NCBI RefSeq assembly: GCF_040049215.1
Contig: NZ_JBDZDN010000008.1
Span: 29,221-93,220 of the forward strand
Length of the DNA stretch: 64,000 bases
Direction: 5' to 3'
Source of the DNA: Mesorhizobium_K sp040049215
Lineage (GTDB): Bacteria; Pseudomonadota; Alphaproteobacteria; Rhizobiales; Rhizobiaceae
In this document: positions 17,857 to 24,811 of the stretch, piece after piece
How positions within the stretch are numbered: position 1 is the stretch's first letter
Layout: each line of letters starts with the position of its first letter
The notes under the pieces: model-generated
Databases searched by the model: none
Seen by the model: only the letters and a program-made list of their open reading frames with translations
Told to the model about the DNA's origin: nothing
Translations under genes and position numbers: made by a program

Positions 17857-18432
17857 ATGGAAATTGAACTTGCCGGCGCCGGCGTTGCGCTCGCGGGCGA
17901 CATAAACCCCATCGCCGAGGCTGCCCTGGCTGCCTTGCTCGCCAACGGCGGGCGCTCCGTGTCGGCGCAGGACGCAGACGTCCTGCTGATCTCATGCCCC
18001 CTGCTGCCGGATGCGGCGCACATGGGCCTCAGCGCGACGCTGCGACCTGCACGGGAGGCAGCGACATCGATGGCCGGGCGCGGCAAAGGGCGGATCATCG
18101 TCCTGCTGTCCGCGATAGCCGGCATGCCCATGCGTCGACACCCGGAATTTTCCGCCGAAACCGCGGGACTTCTGGCTGGAATGCGGACTATGGCGATGGA
18201 ATTCGGACCGAAAGTCCTGGTCAATGCCGTGGGTTTTGGCCTTGTCGAGACTGCGGCGACCATCTCGGGCGACCGGGCCCAGCTCAGCCACGTTCCGCTC
18301 GGACGGCCCGGCAGCATCGACGAAGCGGTCGCCGCTGTGCTGTTTCTCTGCGATCCGATGAACAGCTATACGACCGGCCAGATGCTTGTCGTCGACGGCG
18401 GCTGGAGCGCCGGCTACGGACGCAACTTCTGA
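17857..18432 (+). CDS. Degenerate short SDR-like protein
   Basis: A 191-residue relative of the preceding dehydrogenase. The C-terminal half is clearly SDR (HVPLGRPGSIDEAVAAVLFL, then GQMLVVDGGWSAGYG), but the N-terminal Gly-rich cofactor motif is missing. At the active site the Ser is present (LLSAIAG), the Tyr position is Phe and the Lys position is Thr (FSAETAG). It should not be a classical dehydrogenase. It begins 8 nt after the previous gene and is probably translated with it, suggesting a structural or regulatory partner. Heteromeric SDRs with one inactive subunit, such as BbsCD, give a precedent. Confidence 0.75.
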   Translation: MEIELAGAGVALAGDINPIAEAALAALLANGGRSVSAQDADVLLISCPLLPDAAHMGLSATLRPAREAATSMAGRGKGRIIVLLSAIAGMPMRRHPEFSAETAGLLAGMRTMAMEFGPKVLVNAVGFGLVETAATISGDRAQLSHVPLGRPGSIDEAVAAVLFLCDPMNSYTTGQMLVVDGGWSAGYGRNF

Positions 18433-18508
18433 TCCAGCTGCTCTCCATCTATGGAAACCAATCCCTCGGCCTTCTATGGTGCCATGTTGTGGGCATGGAG
18501 ATGTAGAG

Positions 18509-19540
18509 ATGGCGGGGAAAGCCGGCGGCGGAGACAAGCCTCAGACGCGCCTCGGCGTTCGCGAGATCGCCAAGCGCGTCGGCGTGGCGCCGATGACCGT
18601 CTCGCGTGTGCTGTCCAATCCAGACATGGTATCGCCCGAGACCCGGGCGAAGGTTCTCGAAGCCATCGAGAAGGCGGGCTTCGTGCCCAACCGGCTGGCG
18701 TCGAGCATGCGCGGCGCCGGCCGCATGATCGGCACGGTCGTGCCGCCGCTGATCAATTCCGGCATTGCCGAGCAAGTGCAGGGAATGTCGGACGAATGCC
18801 ACGAGAGCGGCTATTCGATGCTGCTCGTGCAGGGGGAGTTCACCCGGGAAGCGGAAGAAAAGTCGATCCGCACGCTGCTTGGCTGGCGGCCCGCCGGCAT
18901 GATCCTGCAGAGCTTCGTGCAGAGCGACGCGGCACGCGCGCTTCTGAAACGCAGCGGTGCGCCGGTGGTCGAGATATCCGAGATAAAGGGGCGAAAGCCG
19001 CTCGACATGGTGGTCGGCGTCTCCAATTTCGAGACGGCCTACGCAATGACCATGCATCTGGCCGCCAAGGGCTACAAGCGCATCGGTTTCGTCTCGACGC
19101 CGATCCATGGCAACGATCGCCTGCAACAACGCCGCACCGGCTACCATACCGCGCTGTCGGAACTCGGTATCGCGAACCACGACGACATGGAGGTCGAGGT
19201 TCCGATCACCGCGCAGGGCGGAGCCCAGGCGCTGGTCACGCTGACGGACCGGCACAAGGACATCGACGCGATCTTCTTTTCGAGCGACACGCTAGCGATT
19301 GGCGCCGTACAGGAATGCCACCGCCGCCGCTGGGCGGTGCCGGGCCGCATCGCCATCGCCGGTTACGGCGACATGGATCTCGCGGCGCAACTGTTTCCGC
19401 CGCTGACCACCGTTCGCGTCAACCGCTACGAGATGGGCCGTCGCGCCGTGCGCCAGTTGCTGGCGCGGCTCGGCGGCGACCGCAGGTCGCCCACCATCAC
19501 CAGCCTCGGCTTCGAGATAGTCGACCGCGAGAGCGCCTAG
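18509..19540 (+). CDS. LacI-family transcriptional regulator
   Basis: A 343-residue repressor-type protein. Residues about 15-65 form the LacI DNA-binding head with VREIAKRVGVAPMTVSRVLS and the hinge helix NRLASSMRG. The rest is a periplasmic-binding-protein-like sugar sensor resembling the GntR/IdnR gluconate branch. I chose the ATG at 18509, preceded by GGAG. It is convergent with the dehydratase gene, the two overlapping by 4 nt at their stops. The palindromes TGATACCGGTACCA (23387) and TGGTACCGGTATCA (29282) have the central CCGG symmetry expected for a LacI-family operator, so this protein is the best candidate to bind them. Confidence 0.9.
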   Translation: MAGKAGGGDKPQTRLGVREIAKRVGVAPMTVSRVLSNPDMVSPETRAKVLEAIEKAGFVPNRLASSMRGAGRMIGTVVPPLINSGIAEQVQGMSDECHESGYSMLLVQGEFTREAEEKSIRTLLGWRPAGMILQSFVQSDAARALLKRSGAPVVEISEIKGRKPLDMVVGVSNFETAYAMTMHLAAKGYKRIGFVSTPIHGNDRLQQRRTGYHTALSELGIANHDDMEVEVPITAQGGAQALVTLTDRHKDIDAIFFSSDTLAIGAVQECHRRRWAVPGRIAIAGYGDMDLAAQLFPPLTTVRVNRYEMGRRAVRQLLARLGGDRRSPTITSLGFEIVDRESA

Positions 19541-20721
19541 CGCTTCATCCTAGCCCTATTTTCGGCGTCGGTGCCCAGCCGTTTCTCCCAGCCTTCCGTG
19601 TGGACGTTGAGGTAGGCATGCGGATCGTAGGGATGGCCCTTGATCGCCTCGATGTTGAGGTCGATTCCGAGGCCCGGCGCATCGGGCAGCGACAGATGGC
19701 CATTCTTTGGATCGACGGCTGGATGCCATGTGACGAGATCGCGCGTCCACGGCTCATTGAAGGCATCAAAGTGTTCCTGGATCAGGAAGTTCGGCACAGC
19801 TGCGGCGAGTTGCAGGCAGACGGCTGTAGCCACCGGCCCGCCGCTCTGGTGCGGGGCGATGTAGCTGCCATGCGCCAGCGCCAGGTTTGCGACCTGCATC
19901 GATGGCGCGATGCCGCCGAGCGACATCGGCTCCGGCTGGAATATGTTGACGCCGCCGCCTTCGGCAAGCGCATAGAACTGGCCGACCGTGTCGTACATCT
20001 CACCGGTAGCAACCGGGATGGGCGAGCGGTGCGCGACCTCGTGCACGGTCTCCTGGCGGTCGCGCGACGTCGGCTCCTCCCACCAGTAGATATCGAGATC
20101 GGCGAATCTCCGGGCGGCCTGGAGTGCGGCGATCTCAGTGAAGCGCGCATGCACGTCGATCAGGATCGACGTGTCCTTCGGCAGCTTGTCGCGCAGCATG
20201 CGGCAGATGTCGTAGGAGAGGTCCAGTTCTTCCCTCGAGATGAACCCTTGAGCGGTGCCAAACGGATCCAGCTTGAACGCCTTGAAGCCCTTGGCAAGAA
20301 CAGCCCCGGCTGCTTCGAGAAACGCCTCTGGCGTGCGCTCGGTGCGGTACCAGCCGTTCGCGTAGCCGAGCACGTTGTCGCGCACCTGCCCGCCGAGCAG
20401 CTGATGGATCGGAACGCCAAGGCTCTTGCCGAGGATATCCCAGCAGGCGACCTCGACCGCGGCGATGACCGTGCGGTGGATGTGGCCGCCATCCAGCGAC
20501 ACACTGTCGAGCATGCGCTTGGCGAGCGCGTTGATGCGGCGTGGGTCCTGCCCGACTACAAGGTGCTTCAGTTCGTGGACGCCCGCCTCGGTCGTCTTGA
20601 TGAAGCCGTTCAGCGTGCCTTCGCCGATGCCGTGGATGCCCTTGTCAGTGTGGACCTTGACGAACAGCCAGTTCTTCCAGCCCGCGCCGACGGCAAAGGT
20701 TTCTATCTCTGTGATTTTCAT
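19537..20721 (-). CDS. Mandelate racemase/enolase superfamily sugar-acid dehydratase
   Basis: A 394-residue enolase-superfamily enzyme close to galactonate-type dehydratases. The metal ligands appear as the Asp of ILIDVHARF (with the D-x-H arrangement of galactonate dehydratase), the Glu of WWEEP and the Glu of ATGEMYD; a possible general acid/base His lies in APHQSGGP. It would dehydrate an aldonic acid to a 2-keto-3-deoxy acid in the cytoplasm. It is the last gene of a minus-strand operon with the split transketolase and an SDR, 9 nt after the transketolase C-terminal subunit. The exact sugar acid is unknown. Confidence 0.82.
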   Translation of the reverse strand: MKITEIETFAVGAGWKNWLFVKVHTDKGIHGIGEGTLNGFIKTTEAGVHELKHLVVGQDPRRINALAKRMLDSVSLDGGHIHRTVIAAVEVACWDILGKSLGVPIHQLLGGQVRDNVLGYANGWYRTERTPEAFLEAAGAVLAKGFKAFKLDPFGTAQGFISREELDLSYDICRMLRDKLPKDTSILIDVHARFTEIAALQAARRFADLDIYWWEEPTSRDRQETVHEVAHRSPIPVATGEMYDTVGQFYALAEGGGVNIFQPEPMSLGGIAPSMQVANLALAHGSYIAPHQSGGPVATAVCLQLAAAVPNFLIQEHFDAFNEPWTRDLVTWHPAVDPKNGHLSLPDAPGLGIDLNIEAIKGHPYDPHAYLNVHTEGWEKRLGTDAENRARMKR

Positions 20722-20730
20722 GCCGCGATC

Positions 20731-21708
20731 CTACTGCAGGTCGCCGATCTTGCCGACGATCGCCTCGGTGGTTATGCCGTAGCGAGTCTGCAGCGTCGGC
20801 ACAGCGCCGCATTCGATGTAGCGGTCCGGCAGGCCGACGCGGGTAACCTTCTTGCCGACGCCGGAATCGAACAGCGTTTCCACGACCAGACTGCCAAGCC
20901 CGCCGACGACGACATGATTTTCGGCGGTGACGACGTGGTCGACACCGGCACAAAACGACGCGACGGCGTCGGTATCGAACGGCTTTATGGTCGGAACATG
21001 GAGCACCGCCACCGAGACCCCTTGCTTGGCAAGGATTTCGGCGGCATCGAGCGCGCGCTCGGTCATGAAGCCGGTGGAGACGATGCCGACATCTTTGCCG
21101 TCGCGCAGCGTCACCGCCTTGCCGATCTCGAATGTGTAGCTTGGATCGAGCACGACCGGCACCACGCCGCGCAGGAGCCGCATATAGACCGGTCCTTGGT
21201 GGTCGGCGATCGCCGCGGTCGCGGCTTCGATTTCGGTGGCGTCGCAGGGGTCGATGATGGTGAGGCCCGGTATCATCCGCATCAGCGCCAAATCCTCGAT
21301 GGCCTGGTGCGTACCGCCATAGCCGGTCGTCAGTCCCGGCAGGCCCGCGATGATCTTCACGTTGAGGTTTGAATGCGCGCAGGCGATCGCCACGAAATCG
21401 AAGGCGCGTCGCGTGGCGAAGACGCCGTAGGTCGTGGCGAAGGGGATGAGCCCGGTGCGCGCGAGACCCGCTGCGACCGCGACGAGGTTCTGCTCGGCCA
21501 TTCCGACATTGAAGAAGCGGTCGGGAAACGCATCGCGGAAGGGATGAACGTCGGTGTATTTGCCGAGGTCGGCGGTCAGTCCGACGATTTCCGGCCGCGT
21601 CTGGCCGAGTTTCGCCAGAGCGCGCCCGAACGGCGCCTCGGTGCTAGGCCGGCCGCCGTCGACCGCCTCGTCCTGGCCCATGGCCAGCGTTCTTGCAGGC
21701 GCGCTCAT
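20731..21708 (-). CDS. Transketolase C-terminal subunit
   Basis: A protein of about 325 residues corresponding to the pyrimidine-binding and C-terminal domains of transketolase. Visible motifs include LTADLGKYTDVHPF, NVGMAEQNLVAVAAGLA with the activating Glu, and the GLPGLTTGYGGTHQAIEDLALMR region. I chose the ATG at 21708, which overlaps the upstream subunit's stop as ATGA; a start at 21756 would lie inside the partner gene. The two subunits should form one thiamine-diphosphate enzyme that transfers a two-carbon ketol unit. The lack of any sugar kinase nearby leaves the substrate open. Confidence 0.88.
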   Translation of the reverse strand: MSAPARTLAMGQDEAVDGGRPSTEAPFGRALAKLGQTRPEIVGLTADLGKYTDVHPFRDAFPDRFFNVGMAEQNLVAVAAGLARTGLIPFATTYGVFATRRAFDFVAIACAHSNLNVKIIAGLPGLTTGYGGTHQAIEDLALMRMIPGLTIIDPCDATEIEAATAAIADHQGPVYMRLLRGVVPVVLDPSYTFEIGKAVTLRDGKDVGIVSTGFMTERALDAAEILAKQGVSVAVLHVPTIKPFDTDAVASFCAGVDHVVTAENHVVVGGLGSLVVETLFDSGVGKKVTRVGLPDRYIECGAVPTLQTRYGITTEAIVGKIGDLQ

Positions 21709-22553
21709 TGCATGGCTCCAACGCTCTGTTCGAAGTCGGCGATGATTCCGTCCCACTCCTTGACGTCGACGCGGAAGAAATGCGCCTTTTCGCTGGTCTC
21801 GATTCGTGCGACGCCCTTGCCAGGCAGCGTGCGCAGGATGATCGCCTTGGGCTTGCCGTTTTGCGACCGCGCCAGCATCAGGGCGCCGACGATCGCGTTC
21901 ATGTCGTTACCGTCGATCTCGCTGACGTCCCAGCCGAAGGCGCGCCATTTGTCGGCAACCGGCTCCATGTCGAGAACGACGGGGCCGTCCGCCTGGATGC
22001 CGTTGCAATCGACGAGCGCGACGAGGCCGTCGAGCTTGAAATGGCTTGCCGACATTGCGGCTTCCCAGGTCGAGCCTTCCTGCATCTCACCGTCCGACAA
22101 TTCGACGAAGACGCGCGCCACCGATTTCTGCAGGCGCAATCCGAGCGCCTGCCCGACGGCCTGGCCGAGGCCGTGGCCGAGCGAACCGCCGATCAGTTCG
22201 ACGCCCGGCGTCGTGTCGAGTGTCGACATTTCGAGGCGGCTGTCGTCGGCGCCGTAGGTGGAGAGTTCATCGACCGGCAGGATGCCGGCCTCCGCCAACG
22301 CGGACCATAGCGCGATCGAATAGTGACCGGTGGACAGAAGGAAGCGGTCGCGTTCCGCCCATGTCACATCGGATGGATCGTAGCGCAGTTCGTGGAAATA
22401 GAGGGCGGCAAGCGTGTCGGCGATGCCCAGTCCCTGGCCGATATATCCGGCGCCCTGGCCCCGCGCCATGGTGAGCATATGGCGGCGCAAATTCGTCGCG
22501 CGGCCTTCGAGCACGCCGATATCGGCGTCGCCGGGTGGAGAGTTTCTCAGCAT
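21705..22553 (-). CDS. Transketolase N-terminal subunit
   Basis: A 282-residue protein equal to the diphosphate-binding domain of transketolase. The thiamine motif is LSDGEMQEGSTWEAAM and continues to LDGLVALVDCNGIQADG; HGLGQAVGQALG and the STGHYSIALW substrate-side segment are also present. It lies 3 nt after the SDR gene and overlaps the C-terminal subunit gene by 4 nt. Split transketolases are known in archaea and in some bacterial sugar pathways such as apiose and sulfoquinovose routes, so this pair is more likely a pathway-specific enzyme than the housekeeping transketolase. Confidence 0.88.
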   Translation of the reverse strand: MLRNSPPGDADIGVLEGRATNLRRHMLTMARGQGAGYIGQGLGIADTLAALYFHELRYDPSDVTWAERDRFLLSTGHYSIALWSALAEAGILPVDELSTYGADDSRLEMSTLDTTPGVELIGGSLGHGLGQAVGQALGLRLQKSVARVFVELSDGEMQEGSTWEAAMSASHFKLDGLVALVDCNGIQADGPVVLDMEPVADKWRAFGWDVSEIDGNDMNAIVGALMLARSQNGKPKAIILRTLPGKGVARIETSEKAHFFRVDVKEWDGIIADFEQSVGAMQ

Positions 22554-22556
22554 CGG

Positions 22557-23351
22557 TCAGTCCTTGTCGAGTCCGCCGGACATGTTGAGCCGTTCGGCGG
22601 TCATGTATTTCGGAGCATCGAGGGCGAGCCAGACGACAGCCTCGGCGACTTCGGAGATTTCGGCGCGGCGTCCCAGCGGAATGCGGCGCGTGCGCTCGTC
22701 GAGAAACGCCTGCAGGTCGTTGCGGCCATTCACGCGGGCGAGATCGGCCTCCGTCGAGCGCTGCATCTCCGTGTCCATCATGCCGGGCGCCAGGCTGTTG
22801 ACCAGCACGCCATAGGGCGCAAGCGCGACGGCCGCCGCGCGCGTGATCGAATCGACGCCGGCCTTGCTCGCCGTGTAGGCGGTGTAGTCGGGCAACGCCA
22901 TGCGCGAGCCAGGCGAGGTGATGTTGACGATGCGGCCCGAGCGCTGATCGCGCATCACGCGGCCGGCCGCCTTGCAGGCCATGGCGAGCGCCGTGACGTT
23001 GAGTGTCAAGGTTCGCGTCCAGGACTTGTAGGTCGAGTCGAGAAACGGCTCGATCACGCCGTAGCCGGCGTTGTTGACCAGTATGTCGATGCCACCCCAG
23101 CGCTCGACCACTTTTTGCACAGCCGTTTCCGGCGCGCCTTCCAGCGTGAAGTCGCCAACGATTTCCTCGACGTCCCCGCCTTGAGCGCTTACCAGGCGCG
23201 CAGTCTCGGCAATCCCGTCGGCATTGATATCGGTGATCGCGACGGCGCAGCCGCGCGCTGCAAGCTGGACCGCCACCTCTCGGCCAAGACCGCCCGCGGC
23301 GCCGGTGACCAGCGCCCTTGGCACCGTATTGTTCTTGATTTCGGCAGGCAA
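22557..23351 (-). CDS. Short-chain dehydrogenase/reductase
   Basis: A 264-residue SDR with an intact active site. TGAAGGLG binds the cofactor, ITDINADG ends in an Asp favouring NAD(H), NNAGYG is present and the catalytic set is Ser in NITSPGS with Tyr and Lys in AYTASKAG. I chose the TTG at 23351 because GGGAGG lies about 10 nt upstream; longer frames would run through the operator and into the divergent gene. It is the first gene of the minus-strand operon. It probably oxidises a hydroxyl of the sugar acid or the keto-deoxy acid made by the dehydratases. Confidence 0.82.
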   Translation of the reverse strand: MPAEIKNNTVPRALVTGAAGGLGREVAVQLAARGCAVAITDINADGIAETARLVSAQGGDVEEIVGDFTLEGAPETAVQKVVERWGGIDILVNNAGYGVIEPFLDSTYKSWTRTLTLNVTALAMACKAAGRVMRDQRSGRIVNITSPGSRMALPDYTAYTASKAGVDSITRAAAVALAPYGVLVNSLAPGMMDTEMQRSTEADLARVNGRNDLQAFLDERTRRIPLGRRAEISEVAEAVVWLALDAPKYMTAERLNMSGGLDKD

Positions 23352-23376
23352 AAAGGCGCCCTCCCAGCGGCCAGTC

Positions 23377-23414
23377 TTGACGCGCTTGATACCGGTACCA
23401 TAGAATCCTGTCAA
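23377..23414. promoter_or_regulatory. Bidirectional promoter overlapped by a shared operator
   Basis: The palindrome TGATACCGGTACCA (23387-23400) lies between divergent genes. On the minus strand TTGACA (23414-23409) and TATCAA (23391-23386) are spaced 17 bp. On the plus strand TTGACG (23377-23382) and TAGAAT (23401-23406) are spaced 18 bp. The operator covers the minus -10 and both spacers. The same operator recurs, exactly reverse-complemented, at 29282. Confidence 0.7.
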
Positions 23415-23481
23415 CGGGATGCGGCGCTCGAACCGTGCTACAAGGGATCGAGTGCCGGACGTCCGAAGGGGAGGAAAACAG

Positions 23482-24702
23482 ATGAAGGTAACGGCGGTGG
23501 ACACGCTGCAGCTTGTCGAGTTTCCGTACCTGTTCTGGCTGCGCGTTCATACCGACGCAGGCATCGTCGGCACCGGCGAGACCTTCTGGGCGCCGGGGCC
23601 GGTCGCCAGCTATATCCACGACAACGTCGCGCCCTATTTGCTCGGCAAGGACCCCCGCAACATCGAACTGCATGATCGCACGCTGGGCAGCGTCTATGTC
23701 GGTGCGCGCGATTCCGGGGCCGAGGTACGCGGAAATTCGGCGGTGAACATCGCGCTCTGGGACATCTACGGCCAGGCTCTTGGCGAACCGCTGTGGCGGC
23801 TGCTCGGCGGACGCACCCACGAGCGCGTGCCCATCTACAACACATGCGCCGGCTACAAGCATGTGCGGGCGACGAAAAAGAATGCGCTGTTCGAACGTGG
23901 CGAGGACTGGTCGCTGAAGCCCGGCGACTCCAACGAGGGTCCTTACGAGGATCTTCTGGCCTGGCGCTACGACGCCGGCGCACTCGCAAAGAGCCTGCTG
24001 TCCGAAGGCATCCGCGCCATGAAAATCTGGCCCTTCGATATCGCGGCCGAAGCATCCAACGGAACCCGCATCTCGTTGCCCGACCTCGACAGGGCGCTGG
24101 AGCCTTTTGGGAAGATCCGCGATGCGGTTGGCCGCGACATGGAGATCATGGTCGAATTGCACGGCCTCTGGACATTGCCGCCGATGCTGCGCATCGCCGA
24201 TGCGCTCAGGGACTATGACGTTGCCTGGCTGGAGGAACCGATCCGCTACAACGAACTCGATGCCATGGCTGAACTGGCGCGACACACCTCGATCCCGATC
24301 GCCGCCAGCGAAAGGCTGGCGTCACGGCAGATGTTCAAGCGACTGATCGACAAACCTGCCGCATCGGTGATCATGATCGACCTGGCCTGGTGCGGAGGGC
24401 TGTCGGAGGCTCGCAAGATCGCCAACATGGCGGAAGCCAGCGAATTGCCGGTGACTCTGCATGACTGCACCGGCCCCGTCGTCTATGCAGCGAGTTGCGC
24501 GCTGTCGGCTACCCTGCCGAACGCCAACTACCAGGAAGCCGTGCGCGCCTACTACACGGGGTGGTACACGGAGATCGTCGCCAACATTCCGTCCGTCGTG
24601 GAAGGCAGCGTCGCGCCACTCGATGGGCCGGGTCTCGGCCTCAGCCTGCGGCCGGAGCTTTTCGAGCGGCCGGATGCTACGGTGCACACAACACGGCTGT
24701 GA
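23482..24702 (+). CDS. Mandelate racemase/enolase superfamily enzyme
   Basis: A 406-residue enolase-superfamily protein, distinct from the one at 19537. The N-terminal capping domain is followed by RAMKIWPFD (candidate Lys), the metal-site region MVELHGLW with E-x-H, WLEEPIRY, AASERLAS and LHDCTGP. A K-x-W-P-F-D segment of this kind occurs in sugar-acid dehydratases of unknown specificity. The ATG at 23482 is preceded by GGGGAGGAAAA. It is transcribed from the operator-controlled divergent promoter and probably dehydrates a second sugar acid or a diastereomer. Confidence 0.8.
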   Translation: MKVTAVDTLQLVEFPYLFWLRVHTDAGIVGTGETFWAPGPVASYIHDNVAPYLLGKDPRNIELHDRTLGSVYVGARDSGAEVRGNSAVNIALWDIYGQALGEPLWRLLGGRTHERVPIYNTCAGYKHVRATKKNALFERGEDWSLKPGDSNEGPYEDLLAWRYDAGALAKSLLSEGIRAMKIWPFDIAAEASNGTRISLPDLDRALEPFGKIRDAVGRDMEIMVELHGLWTLPPMLRIADALRDYDVAWLEEPIRYNELDAMAELARHTSIPIAASERLASRQMFKRLIDKPAASVIMIDLAWCGGLSEARKIANMAEASELPVTLHDCTGPVVYAASCALSATLPNANYQEAVRAYYTGWYTEIVANIPSVVEGSVAPLDGPGLGLSLRPELFERPDATVHTTRL

Positions 24703-24726
24703 AGGCCGTTCGCCAGTAGACATTAT

Positions 24727-24738
24727 GCTATTATAATC
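24727..24738 (-). promoter_or_regulatory. Repeated GATTATAATAGC site, copy B
   Basis: On the minus strand this reads GATTATAATAGC, identical to copy A over 12 bases. On the plus strand it also presents TATAAT at 24732-24737, so it can serve the fused E1 gene at 24812, with a weak TTCGCC -35 17 bp upstream. Confidence 0.5.
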
Positions 24739-24811
24739 TATGATCCTGTACGCGAGCATATGAACGCTCGCGGCCGCATCATCGCGCGGCACGACGTGGA
24801 GGGAGGCTCGG

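Noticed and set aside
18451..21372. Long plus-strand frame of 973 codons
   Set aside because: It is out of frame with the LacI gene and antisense to the dehydratase and transketolase genes, with biased Arg-rich composition.
22267..24285. Long minus-strand frame of 672 codons
   Set aside because: It runs antisense to an enolase-family gene and out of frame in an SDR gene; long shadow frames are expected in GC-rich DNA.
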